Below, one piece after another: positions 44,096-54,291 of a DNA stretch of 64,000 nt. Each line of letters opens with the position of its first letter. Within the stretch, counting starts at the first letter, position 1. Origin of the DNA: Ruminococcus sp. (GTDB taxonomy: Bacteria > Bacillota > Clostridia > Oscillospirales > Ruminococcaceae). Both the position numbers and the translations under genes were made by a program. The stretch covers positions 1 to 64,000 of the forward strand of contig JAIDCY010000148.1 in assembly GCA_029055625.1 (NCBI GenBank). Direction: 5' to 3'. The notes under the pieces are model-generated. The model saw only the letters and a program-made list of their open reading frames with translations, had not been told where the DNA came from and ran no database searches.

Positions 44096-46713
44096 TTTTT
44101 AAAAGCTTCTATAGACTGTTTTATTTTAGTCATTTTTTCCATAGCCTTGGCGAGTTTGGCTTTTTCCGCTTCTATGAGTTTTTCCGGAGCTTTTGCAATG
44201 AATCCCTGATTACTGAGTTTTCCGCTCAGGAAGTCAATATCTTTCTGAACTTTTGCCTGCTCCTTTTCGAGACGTGCTATTTCCTTATCCTTGTCAACGA
44301 GTTCGTCCATAGGGATAAAAATTCTTGCGGAATCGGTTACGGCATTAGCGGAATCCGGTATATCGAACTTTTCGCCGGTCTCTACCGCAGATGCAGAAGC
44401 AAGTTTTTCAAAGAATAACGCACATGATTTAAATAAATCTGGTTCTGTGGTCTCAATGAAAAGTTTAGCTTTTACAGACGGTGGAACATTCATTTCACTT
44501 CTTGTATTTCTTACTGCCTTTATAGCGGAAATTATCTTTTCAAATGATTTTTCTTCCGCTGAGTAGTCAATGGATTCGTCGTAAACAGGGTAACTTTCAA
44601 GTATAATCATTGACTTCTCATTAGTGAGTACCTGCCATATTTCCTCCGTTATGAACGGCATGAACGGATGTAACAGTTTCAGCATACCTTGCATAGACCA
44701 TACGAGTACGGCTTGTGCTTTTGCCATAGTCTCGCCACCGGCTTGTATGCGTGGTTTGGTGAGTTCAATGTACCAGTCGCAGAAAACGTCCCATATGAAG
44801 TCATAGAGTTTCTGAGAGGCTACACCTAATTCAAATTTATCGAGATTTTCATTTACTTCTTTTGCGAGATTATTGAATTTATTGATAAGCCATTTGTCTT
44901 CCGTTTCGAGTTTGTCGGGAAGTCCGGTAAATTCGAAGTCTTCCGGAAGATTCATCATTATAAAACGTGAGGCGTTCCAGAGCTTGTTTGCGAAATTTCG
45001 GGCGGATTTAACTTTTTCGTCGATATAACGCATATCATTACCAGGGGAGTTACCAGTTGCGAGCATAAAGCGGAGAGCATCTGCACCGTATTCGTTGATT
45101 ACTTCGAGGGGGTCAATTCCGTTTCCGAGGGATTTTGACATCTTACGTCCCTGCGAATCACGTACCAGTCCGTGTATCAGTACCGTATCAAACGGAACTT
45201 TTCCCATATTTTCGAGACCGCTGAACATCATTCTGATTACCCAGAAGAATATTATATCATATCCGGTTACGAGGGTGTTAGTCGGATAGAAATATTCAAG
45301 GTCTTTCGTATTTTCAGGGAATCCGAGAGTCGAGAAAGGCCATAACGCTGAACTGAACCACGTATCGAGAGTATCGGGGTCTTGACGCATTGGCTTATTA
45401 CATTTCGGACAGTTACAGGAATCTTCTTTTGTTACTACCATTTCACCGCACTCGTCACAGTAAAACGCCGGTATCTGATGTCCCCACCATATCTGACGTG
45501 ATATGCACCAGTCACGGATATTTTCGAGCCAGTGGAAGTATATTTTATCAAATCTTTCCGGTACAAATTTTGTGTCACCGTTCTTTACCGCATCTATCGC
45601 CGGTTGTGCAAGAGGTTTCATTTTTACAAACCATTGCGTAGAAACTTTCGGTTCTACGGTAGTACCGCAACGGTAACAAGTTCCGACGTTATGGCTGTAA
45701 TCTTCTATCTCGACTAATGCCCCCTCTTTTTCGAGGTCTGCAACGATAGCTTTTCTTGCTTCGTATCTGTCCATACCTGCATATGCCGGATAGTCTGTGG
45801 TAATAGTAGCGTCGTCATTCATTACGTTTATTACCGGTAAATTATGTCTCAGACCTACCTCAAAATCGTTAGGGTCATGAGCAGGCGTTATTTTTACGAC
45901 ACCTGTTCCGAAATCCATTTCAACGTAATCGTCCGCAACTATCGGGATTTCTCGGTGTACTATCGGTAAAATTACGGTCTTTCCGACGAGTTTTTTATAA
46001 CGTTCGTCAGCCGGATTTACTGCAACGGCGGTATCACCTAAAAGAGTTTCCGGACGTGTTGTAGCTAATTCGAGATAGTCTTCGGTATCCTTGATTTTGT
46101 ACCGTAAATGCCAGAAATGTCCAGCCTGCTCCTCGAAATTTACTTCCGCATCTGAAAGAGATGTCATACACTTCGGACACCAGTTAATAATTCTCTCGCC
46201 ACGATATATAAGACCTTTGTTATAATACTTGACAAACACTTCCTTTACCGCTTTTGAACAGCCTTCGTCCATGGTAAAGCGTTCCCTTGACCAGTCGCAA
46301 GAAGAACCGAGTTTCTTTAACTGTTCGACGATTCTTCCGCCGTACTGTTCTTTCCACTTCCACGCACGCTTCATAAATCCATCACGTCCGAGGTCTTCCT
46401 TTGTAATACCCTCCTTACGCATGGATTCTACTATTTTAGCTTCCGTAGCTATTGCGGCGTGGTCAGTACCTGGTAACCATAACGCAGAATATCCCGACAT
46501 TCTTTTCCAACGTATCAGTATATCCTGTAACGTTTCGTCGAGGGCGTGCCCCATATGCAACTGACCTGTAATGTTCGGCGGTGGGATTACTATTGTGTAC
46601 GGAATTTTTTTCGGGTCAACTTCCGCACGGAAACAACCCTTTTCGTACCATGCCTTGTAGATTCTGTCTTCAAAATCTTTCGGACTGTACGCTTTTGCAA
46701 GTTCTTTTGACAT
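44092..46713 (-). CDS. valS: Valine--tRNA ligase
   Basis: IPPPNITGQLHMGHALDETLQD, WRFPGTDHAAIAT-type, KMSKSLGNGIDPLEVI, C-terminal coiled coil. Confidence 0.97.
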   Translation of the reverse strand: MSKELAKAYSPKDFEDRIYKAWYEKGCFRAEVDPKKIPYTIVIPPPNITGQLHMGHALDETLQDILIRWKRMSGYSALWLPGTDHAAIATEAKIVESMRKEGITKEDLGRDGFMKRAWKWKEQYGGRIVEQLKKLGSSCDWSRERFTMDEGCSKAVKEVFVKYYNKGLIYRGERIINWCPKCMTSLSDAEVNFEEQAGHFWHLRYKIKDTEDYLELATTRPETLLGDTAVAVNPADERYKKLVGKTVILPIVHREIPIVADDYVEMDFGTGVVKITPAHDPNDFEVGLRHNLPVINVMNDDATITTDYPAYAGMDRYEARKAIVADLEKEGALVEIEDYSHNVGTCYRCGTTVEPKVSTQWFVKMKPLAQPAIDAVKNGDTKFVPERFDKIYFHWLENIRDWCISRQIWWGHQIPAFYCDECGEMVVTKEDSCNCPKCNKPMRQDPDTLDTWFSSALWPFSTLGFPENTKDLEYFYPTNTLVTGYDIIFFWVIRMMFSGLENMGKVPFDTVLIHGLVRDSQGRKMSKSLGNGIDPLEVINEYGADALRFMLATGNSPGNDMRYIDEKVKSARNFANKLWNASRFIMMNLPEDFEFTGLPDKLETEDKWLINKFNNLAKEVNENLDKFELGVASQKLYDFIWDVFCDWYIELTKPRIQAGGETMAKAQAVLVWSMQGMLKLLHPFMPFITEEIWQVLTNEKSMIILESYPVYDESIDYSAEEKSFEKIISAIKAVRNTRSEMNVPPSVKAKLFIETTEPDLFKSCALFFEKLASASAVETGEKFDIPDSANAVTDSARIFIPMDELVDKDKEIARLEKEQAKVQKDIDFLSGKLSNQGFIAKAPEKLIEAEKAKLAKAMEKMTKIKQSIEAFKK

Positions 46714-46744
46714 TTCTTTAACTCCTTTTTTTGAAATATTTCCG

Positions 46745-47017
46745 GTAATAACAGAAAAATCCCCGAACCTCTGACGGTTCAGGGCGAATAGTTGCTATCC
46801 GTGTTACCACCTGATTTTCAGAAAATATAAATTTTCTGCACTCTTAATCCCTGTAACGTGGGAAAATTACGCCGACGCTTACTGAATAGAAAATCCGTTC
46901 ACCGCCGGAGCTCAGGAACTACTTCAGAACATTCAGTCATATCACCTCACACCAACCGGTGACTCTCTGCAAATCGTTAAATGTACCTACTTGTTTCCGT
47001 CGTTGCTTTTGGAATAT
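46745..47017 (-). promoter_or_regulatory. T-box leader upstream of valS
   Basis: Minus strand TCAGGTGGTAACACGGATAGCAACTATTCGCCCTGAACC..GGTTCGGGGATTTTT (T-box plus terminator), GCAGAGAGTC element, putative specifier GAATGTTCTGAAG (GTT = Val). Confidence 0.9.
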
Positions 47018-47023
47018 AAGTAA

Positions 47024-47052
47024 ATGATAACATATCCGGCGTATTTTGTCAA
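47024..47052 (-). promoter_or_regulatory. SigA-type promoter for T-box-valS
   Basis: Minus strand TTGACA-N17-TATCAT. Confidence 0.65.
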
Positions 47053-47191
47053 CAGTTCAGGTGAATTTTTTTGAATTTTCTTTTTTAATTCATAATTATT
47101 AATTCTGCATTTTTAATTACAATTTTACCACTGTTCAGGGTAAAAGTCAACAAGATACTTATTTTTTTATGCTAGTTTTGAAAAAACAGCG

Positions 47192-47220
47192 TTGACATGG
47201 TAATAAAATTGTGATAAAAT
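47192..47220 (+). promoter_or_regulatory. SigA-type promoter upstream of pcrA
   Basis: TTGACA-N17-TAAAAT. Confidence 0.6.
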
Positions 47221-47373
47221 AAGAAATGGTATAATTGAATTAACAGGGGTCTTGACAGGTATGTTATAATAATAATTATCGGGAATACACAGCTATCAGA
47301 AATTTACAGCATGGCTTTTTCTGCATAATCAGATTTCCCCCGTACTAATAAATAATTTTGTAGGAGACTTTTT

Positions 47374-49752
47374 ATGAATAATGATTCTTTTTTCAAGCAA
47401 AAAAAAGCTGCACTTAAAAAGTATTTCAGCCATCTGAATCCGATGCAGCAGGAGGCAGTATTTGCCGTGAAAGGTGCGGTGCTTGTACTTGCAGGTGCAG
47501 GAAGCGGTAAGACTACTGTTATTGTGAACCGTATCGCAAATATGATTAAATTCGGCAATGCCTATAACGATACGACAGGTTCAGCACGACCTAATGACAT
47601 TGAGTTTCTGAAAGACTATGCATTAGGTGAGTACGACGATGACCCCGACGCTGTTCTTGATGTTCAGGATATAATAGCAGTAGATACCGTAAAGCCTTGG
47701 AATATATTAGCGATTACTTTTACCAACAAGTCGGCGGACGAACTTAAAACCCGACTGGTTGATATGCTCGGTAACGACGGTACGAAAATTAACGCCTCAA
47801 CGTTTCATTCAGCGTGTGTGCGTATTCTCAGGGCGGAAATTGAAGTACTCGGCTACAGAAAAGACTTCACTATATATGATTCAGATGACAGTAAACGTCT
47901 TGTAAACTCGATACTTCGTGAGGAAATGGATTTATCAGAACAGATGTTTACAGCGAACAGCGTACATAGTGAAATAAGTTCCGCAAAAAATAAAATGATT
48001 TCGCCGGAAAGAATGCTGATACTCGCCGGACAGAATTACAGGAAAAAAATAATATCGAGGGTATACAGTACGTATCAGGAGCGGTTAAAGCAGGCAAACG
48101 CCGTGGATTTTGACGATTTACTCACTCTTACGGTAGAAATATTTGAAAAATTTCCGGATATACTGAAGAAGTATCAGGAAAGATTTAAATATATACTTGT
48201 TGACGAGTATCAGGATACTAACCACGTACAGTTCAGACTGGTTTCACTGCTTGCCGGAGATAAAAAAGATGTATTTGTGGTTGGCGATGATGACCAGAGT
48301 ATTTACGGATTCAGGGGAGCGGATATAAGTAATATCCTTGACTTTGAAAAAGATTTCCTCCCTTCCGTTACAATACGCCTCGAACAGAATTACAGGTCTA
48401 CACAGAATATACTTGATTCCGCTAATGCGGTAATATCAAACAATACAAACCGTAAGTCTAAAAAATTATGGACTTCCGGCGAAAAAGGGTCAAAAATTTA
48501 CTGGTATAAATCCTTCGACGAAAACGACGAAGCAAAATTTGTAGTAAATACGATAAAAAAGCGTTACGAGGTTACGGGAAAATATGCTGAAAATGCGATA
48601 CTCTACAGAATGAATGCCCAGTCAAATGCTATAGAAAAAGCATTTATTCAGGCGGATATACCGTATAAAGTGTACGGTGGTATGCGGTTTTTCGATCACA
48701 AGGAGATAAAAGATGTCATAGCGTATCTCGCATTTATAAACAATCCGTTTGATATGTTGCGTTTCAAGCGTATTATCAACGAACCTAAACGCAGTATCGG
48801 AGATGCTACAATAGCACTTATCGAGGATATAAGCCGAGACCTTAATATATCACCGTTCGGAGTAATGAAGAGGTGCGAGGAGTATACACCGCTTGCGAAA
48901 AAAGTGTCTGTACTTAAAAGCGTAGCCGGTATGTTTGAGGAACTCATAGAAAAATCTTTTGAGATGCCACTTGATGCTTTTTACGATTTCGTACTTGACA
49001 AGACAGGTTACCTTGATTATGTCGGCACACTCGAAAAAGCGGAAACACGTATTGATTACATACAGGAAATGCGTTCTACAATTGTAACATACATGAATAC
49101 CGCACCGTGTCCGACGTTAAGCGGATTCCTTGAGGAGATAGTACTGTATACGCAGGCGGACAGGGATAAAAGCACCGATGATAAAGTAACTCTTATGACG
49201 GTACATTCCGCAAAAGGTCTTGAATTTGAGAACGTTTTCGTAATCGGTATGGAAGAGGGAATTTTTCCTGTATCTCAATCGTCGGGAGATGAGAAGGATT
49301 TAGAAGAAGAACGCCGTTTAGCTTACGTCGCCATAACACGTGCGAAAAAGCATCTGTATCTTACGAGTGCATCGCAGAGAATGCTTTACGGTCAGACACA
49401 AAGGAATATCACGTCAAGATTTATGCGTGAAATAGGTACGGAACTTATCGAAAAACACGATAACGCTACAGTAATGAGACGTAACGCAAATACTAACGAT
49501 AATACTGTTACAGCGGTTTACTCGTCAAGTCTGCAACAACAGCTTGCACGTAATAAAATGCACTCCGTTACGTCTGCAAGTTCCGTCCGTGAAACGTATT
49601 CTGTCGGTGAAAGAGTTCAACATAATGTTTTCGGAGCAGGCACGGTAATATCTTCAAGTCCTATGGGTAACGACGCTTTACTTGAAATTGCTTTTGATAC
49701 CGTCGGGACTAAGCGTATTATGGCGAATCAGGCGAAACTGAAAAAACTTTGA
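47374..49752 (+). CDS. pcrA: UvrD/PcrA-type DNA helicase
   Basis: LNPMQQEAVFAVKGAVLVLAGAGSGKTTVIVNRI, VDEYQDTNHVQF, VVGDDDQSIYGFRGADI, VTLMTVHSAKGLEFENVFV. Confidence 0.95.
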   Translation: MNNDSFFKQKKAALKKYFSHLNPMQQEAVFAVKGAVLVLAGAGSGKTTVIVNRIANMIKFGNAYNDTTGSARPNDIEFLKDYALGEYDDDPDAVLDVQDIIAVDTVKPWNILAITFTNKSADELKTRLVDMLGNDGTKINASTFHSACVRILRAEIEVLGYRKDFTIYDSDDSKRLVNSILREEMDLSEQMFTANSVHSEISSAKNKMISPERMLILAGQNYRKKIISRVYSTYQERLKQANAVDFDDLLTLTVEIFEKFPDILKKYQERFKYILVDEYQDTNHVQFRLVSLLAGDKKDVFVVGDDDQSIYGFRGADISNILDFEKDFLPSVTIRLEQNYRSTQNILDSANAVISNNTNRKSKKLWTSGEKGSKIYWYKSFDENDEAKFVVNTIKKRYEVTGKYAENAILYRMNAQSNAIEKAFIQADIPYKVYGGMRFFDHKEIKDVIAYLAFINNPFDMLRFKRIINEPKRSIGDATIALIEDISRDLNISPFGVMKRCEEYTPLAKKVSVLKSVAGMFEELIEKSFEMPLDAFYDFVLDKTGYLDYVGTLEKAETRIDYIQEMRSTIVTYMNTAPCPTLSGFLEEIVLYTQADRDKSTDDKVTLMTVHSAKGLEFENVFVIGMEEGIFPVSQSSGDEKDLEEERRLAYVAITRAKKHLYLTSASQRMLYGQTQRNITSRFMREIGTELIEKHDNATVMRRNANTNDNTVTAVYSSSLQQQLARNKMHSVTSASSVRETYSVGERVQHNVFGAGTVISSSPMGNDALLEIAFDTVGTKRIMANQAKLKKL

Positions 49753-49772
49753 ATTTTTAAGGAGAATATTTT

Positions 49773-51197
49773 ATGAGAAAAACTAAAATAGTCTGCACGA
49801 TAGGACCTGCAACTGATGACAAGAATATCATGCGTGAACTTATGTTAGCCGGTATGAATGTAGCACGTTTCAACTTCTCGCACGGAGATTACGAAACACA
49901 TGAAAAACGTCTCAGAATGGTGGAGAAGTTACGTAAGGAACTTGATTTACCAGTAGCAACACTTCTTGATACGAAAGGACCTGAAATACGTCTCGGAAAG
50001 TTTGTAGACGACAAACCGGTTGAGATATACGACGGCGATTTATACGTACTTACTACGGAAGACGTTCTGTGTGATAATAAGAGAGGTAGTATAAGTTTCA
50101 AGAAATTACCACGTGATGTAAGCATAGGTACACGCATACTCATTAATGATGGCGTAATAGAACTTCTTGCGGAAAAGGTGACGAAAAATGAGATAATCTG
50201 CCGGGTAATACATGGTGGCACACTGTCGAATAATAAGGGAATAAACGTACCAGGTGTTAAACTTTCGATGCCGTATCTGAGTGAGAGCGATATGAATGAC
50301 CTTGAATTCGGAGCGAAAATGGGATTTGATTTCATAGCCGCAAGCTTTGTACGTACCGCCGCCGATATAAACTATTTAAGGAAATTCACGCATAGTCTGG
50401 GATGGTTTGATGTCCGGATAATCGCAAAGATAGAAAATACTGACGGTGTGGAGAATATTGACGAGATACTCGAAACCGCTGACGGTATAATGGTAGCACG
50501 TGGAGATATGGGCGTTGAGATACCGTTTGAACGTATACCGGCGATACAGAAAGAACTGATACACAAGGGATATAACGCCGGTAAACAGGTAATAACCGCC
50601 ACGCAGATGCTTGAATCAATGATAACCAATCCACGTCCCACACGTGCGGAAATAACAGACGTTGCCAACGCTATTTATGACGGTACAAGTGCTATAATGC
50701 TATCCGGTGAAACCGCTGCCGGTGCGTATCCGGTAGAGGTAGTGAAGACAATGGCGTTGATAGCGGAGACGACGGAAAACAATATAGATTATAAAGGTGA
50801 GTTCGCAATAAGACGTACGGAGCCTAACAGTAATATTGCGGAGGCTATCGCACACGCTGTAGTTACTACCGCACACGATTTAAACGCAAGAGCCATTATT
50901 ACCGTATCACTCGGCGGAGGTACTGCAAGACTTATTTCAAAATACAGACCGTCCTGTCCTATCATATGCTGTACTACCGGCGAAGTCGCACAGAGACAGA
51001 TGAATATGAGCTGGGGCGTAATACCGCTGATAGTCGAGGAAAAAACGAGTACTGACGAACTGTTTTCTACAGCAGTAGAAACAGCGGAATCTCACGGACT
51101 TGTACAGGACGGCGATATAGTAGCGATTACCGCCGGTGTGCCTATCGGTGTATCGGGTACTACAAATATGTTAAAAATCGCTAAAATAGGAAAATAA
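49773..51197 (+). CDS. pyk: Pyruvate kinase
   Basis: RKTKIVCTIGPATDDKNIMRELMLAGMNVARFNFSHG, IMVARGDMGVEIPFERIPAIQK, MLSGETAAGAYPVE. Confidence 0.97.
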   Translation: MRKTKIVCTIGPATDDKNIMRELMLAGMNVARFNFSHGDYETHEKRLRMVEKLRKELDLPVATLLDTKGPEIRLGKFVDDKPVEIYDGDLYVLTTEDVLCDNKRGSISFKKLPRDVSIGTRILINDGVIELLAEKVTKNEIICRVIHGGTLSNNKGINVPGVKLSMPYLSESDMNDLEFGAKMGFDFIAASFVRTAADINYLRKFTHSLGWFDVRIIAKIENTDGVENIDEILETADGIMVARGDMGVEIPFERIPAIQKELIHKGYNAGKQVITATQMLESMITNPRPTRAEITDVANAIYDGTSAIMLSGETAAGAYPVEVVKTMALIAETTENNIDYKGEFAIRRTEPNSNIAEAIAHAVVTTAHDLNARAIITVSLGGGTARLISKYRPSCPIICCTTGEVAQRQMNMSWGVIPLIVEEKTSTDELFSTAVETAESHGLVQDGDIVAITAGVPIGVSGTTNMLKIAKIGK

Positions 51198-51198
51198 T

Positions 51199-51612
51199 AT
51201 GGAAACAGTCTTTTCATACAGTCTTAAAAATGAATGTTTTGATAATATATCAGATATAGAAGTTTATGATTCCGGAACGGTAAAATGTACTTATGAGGAT
51301 TCAGAAACAACATATCAGATTTCCGACAGTGTGATTAAGGAAATTTACGGAATAATAAACAGATTTCCCGAACTGATGCAGATGTACGATATTTTTGATA
51401 TATTTTATCCGTATGCACTTGACGGATTCAGTAACAGGTTTATTTTCAGTAATGGTGAAAAGTCCAATATTATTATTGCAACTAATTTAGGATATTTTAA
51501 AGATAACGATTCAGTAGAAAACAAAACAGCGAATATTCTTATACAGGTATTTGAGGAAATAACCGGCTTGCTTGCGGAAAACGGCATAGACAGTAAATAT
51601 CTTTCATTATGA
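51199..51612 (+). CDS. Hypothetical protein (137 aa)
   Basis: ORF starting 1 nt after pyk stop. Confidence 0.6.
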   Translation: METVFSYSLKNECFDNISDIEVYDSGTVKCTYEDSETTYQISDSVIKEIYGIINRFPELMQMYDIFDIFYPYALDGFSNRFIFSNGEKSNIIIATNLGYFKDNDSVENKTANILIQVFEEITGLLAENGIDSKYLSL

Positions 51613-51655
51613 TAAAAAAACTCTCCCCGATAATGAGGAGAGTTTTATTTTTTTT
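51612..51655. terminator. Intrinsic terminator
   Basis: AAAAAAACTCTCCCC-GATAATG-AGGAGAGTTTTATTTTTTTT; between convergent genes. Confidence 0.85.
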
Positions 51656-51676
51656 GCGTTTTGCCTGTGAGATTTT

Positions 51677-52894
51677 TTACAGACTGTTTACGGTGTACAT
51701 ATTATTACCGCCGTTACGCTTTACATTATGCATAACGTTATCCATTTTCAGGAGCAGGGAACTTACATTCAGGCAGTCGTTAGCGAGGTAGTGATATATA
51801 CTTCCCGAAGCGGTACACTGTACCATTATTCCCTCTATGGTTACAGTTCCGTTGATTGAAGCAAGTATTTTTTCCGCAGTACGTGGTATCTGACTATCCG
51901 GTATATCGTCATTGAAAATAAAACAGAACTCATTGCTTGTGATGTTGTAGATTTTAGCGTTTTCCCCGAACTCATCCGTAAGTCTTTCAGCTATTGCGGA
52001 AAGATATTCATCACCGAATTCGTAACCGTACATATCGTTTATCATACGGAAATTATCAATATCGAATACCGCAATATTGAAATTGTCAGTTTCAAGACGT
52101 TCTGCTAAATCGTTTTCCAGTGCGTAACGGTTCGGCATATCGGTAAGTATATTTTTCATTGCTATGTCATACATCTTCTGCGTTGAGGTTTCCAGTTTAC
52201 GTCCGGCGGCGGCAATCTGTCTTTCCTGCATTTCAATTTGCATCATACGGTGTTTTGTAGCCCTTGCGAGTGAGTGTACAATAAGTTCTGCCACTATCAG
52301 TACTATAAAAAGGAATATGAAACCCGTTCCGAAAAACATAAAATTCTGTTTCATAAGATTTTCCGCATCATTTTTACCGATTTCGAGGGTAGCCATAATC
52401 ATTTCAACAGCGGCGGTCTGTGTGGGGTGAATTTCCTGTAAATAGATGTCTTTCATCTGCTGGTCATCAAGATTTGCGAAAGAGTGTTCAAGGTTCAGGA
52501 GTTTGTTATCATACGATTCAACAAGCATTTTTGCGTGATTGTAACGTCTTGTTTCAAGTTCGGAGTGCTGGAGTTCTTCATACTCTTTCATTGCTTTACG
52601 TATTACGTCATAGGAATTATGTATGTTATTTACGCTTGACATAGGGCTTCCGATACCGGAGACTATAATAAGTACCTCACGGTTTACATTTAACAGTTCT
52701 TCGCTTATAGTGGACATATGCTGTAAAGAGTTCATATTGCGGTCATAGACACGCCTGCCGTTAAGGAAAACTATTGAACTGTCAACGATATTGATAATCA
52801 TTATTACAAGTATTACTATATACGCAACTGTAAAGTTTTTCTGCGTTTTCGAGCCGTTATATACGTTATTTCCGGTATTACTTTTTTTAGACAT
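51677..52894 (-). CDS. Membrane-bound GGDEF-like protein with degenerate signature
   Basis: Two TM segments flanking a 4-helix-bundle-like extracytoplasmic region; ILTDMPNRYALENDLAERL...FDIDNFRMINDMYGYEFGDEYL...ITSNEFCFIF (SNEF in place of GGDEF). Confidence 0.85.
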   Translation of the reverse strand: MSKKSNTGNNVYNGSKTQKNFTVAYIVILVIMIINIVDSSIVFLNGRRVYDRNMNSLQHMSTISEELLNVNREVLIIVSGIGSPMSSVNNIHNSYDVIRKAMKEYEELQHSELETRRYNHAKMLVESYDNKLLNLEHSFANLDDQQMKDIYLQEIHPTQTAAVEMIMATLEIGKNDAENLMKQNFMFFGTGFIFLFIVLIVAELIVHSLARATKHRMMQIEMQERQIAAAGRKLETSTQKMYDIAMKNILTDMPNRYALENDLAERLETDNFNIAVFDIDNFRMINDMYGYEFGDEYLSAIAERLTDEFGENAKIYNITSNEFCFIFNDDIPDSQIPRTAEKILASINGTVTIEGIMVQCTASGSIYHYLANDCLNVSSLLLKMDNVMHNVKRNGGNNMYTVNSL

Positions 52895-52911
52895 TTTTTC
52901 TTTACCTCCTG

Positions 52912-53916
52912 TCAGTTCAGCATGGGGTTCATTATAAGTTTTACGTCGCTGTCGTGTATATTTTCCTTGGTAACGAGAGTTGCTCCGGTATCTATAGAAT
53001 CGGCTATTGTCTGACCGTCAATGATGTCCTTTGCGTAACGCACACCAAGATAACCCATATTATACGGATTCTGTACTATAAAGCCGTCGAGTATGTCATC
53101 TTCCGTATATTCCTGTGCACTCTTATAACCGTCACCTTTACTGAAAGAGTCGAAACCTACTATCTGTATGGTATCCGCTTTGCCGAGTTCTTCCACAGCC
53201 ATACAAGCCCCGATAGTACCGCCCTGATTGGTAGCGAAAACCGCCTTTAAATCGGGATAATCGTTAATGAGTTTCAACGTCGCATCTTTTGACTGTTGTA
53301 TATCACCGTCACCGTTTTCCGTTGCAACGACGTTAAGAACAGGTGCATCACTTTCTGAGTTGTACTCGTCGAGTTGTTTTATAAAACCGTTTTTGCGTTC
53401 GATAGCTGTTGCAGAAGTCGGGGCGTGTGTAATAATGCCTATATCGCCGTTATTACCGATAAATTCGGATAATTTCCGTGCGGAAATAGCACCGCCGTAA
53501 GTATTGTTTGTGCTGATACACGATTCCCTTACGTCTTCCCTCATATCAGAATCTATTATAATTACGCTGATGTTGTTGCTTTTAGCTTTTCTGAGAGCGT
53601 CGGCGAGTTCGTCGCTGTCCTGTACGGGAGCTATTACGATAACTTCCGCCTTGTTTGATATGGCGTTGTTGACATACTTTACCTGCTCTGTAACGTCTTC
53701 TTTTTCCGAGGCGTTGTAAGTTATCCTGATGCCCATTTCCTCTCCGGCATCTTCCGCCCCTTTTCTTGCGGATTGCCAGTATTCGTCACTGCTTTTGCAT
53801 ATTACCGCTATATGATGTTCCGTATTGTCTTTACCGCACCCACCTGTAAGGATAAGTGAAGCCGTCAGCGTACCGACAGCGATAAATTTTATCAGTTTAT
53901 TTTTATTTTTTTTCAT
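52912..53916 (-). CDS. Periplasmic (sugar) binding lipoprotein, ribose/LacI-type fold
   Basis: LTASLILTGGCGKD lipobox; IAVICKSSDEYWQSARKGAEDAGEEMGIRI, AVFATNQGGTIGACMAVEELG, IVGFDSF. Confidence 0.9.
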   Translation of the reverse strand: MKKNKNKLIKFIAVGTLTASLILTGGCGKDNTEHHIAVICKSSDEYWQSARKGAEDAGEEMGIRITYNASEKEDVTEQVKYVNNAISNKAEVIVIAPVQDSDELADALRKAKSNNISVIIIDSDMREDVRESCISTNNTYGGAISARKLSEFIGNNGDIGIITHAPTSATAIERKNGFIKQLDEYNSESDAPVLNVVATENGDGDIQQSKDATLKLINDYPDLKAVFATNQGGTIGACMAVEELGKADTIQIVGFDSFSKGDGYKSAQEYTEDDILDGFIVQNPYNMGYLGVRYAKDIIDGQTIADSIDTGATLVTKENIHDSDVKLIMNPMLN

Positions 53917-54109
53917 TTCCGTTAAAAACCTCCTTATAAAGTATCCTGACGTTATTTATCAGTAATAATTATAGCATATGCAGTGCCGGATTTCAAGATA
54001 ATTTTCAATAATTTATTTTAAAAAAATCTGTTTTTTTTGTGTTATGCATATACTAAACGGCTTATTTTTGTGACAAATATAAAAATTTGGTTAAAATCTT
54101 TGTTAAGAC

Positions 54110-54138
54110 TTGACTTTTTTGCGGATACGTGTTATACT
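54110..54138 (+). promoter_or_regulatory. SigA-type promoter upstream of the TerY-P-like cluster
   Basis: TTGACT-N17-TATACT. Confidence 0.55.
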
Positions 54139-54291
54139 TCAATAATGGGTGATATTATATTCACTCTTATATGCAGAATTTTTAATTATATACAGATTCT
54201 GTAATAAGCCGGTGACTTACGGCGAAATGCTTTGATTATTATACTATACTGCAAAAAAAGATTATCCATAAATACATCAGGAGGATTTATT

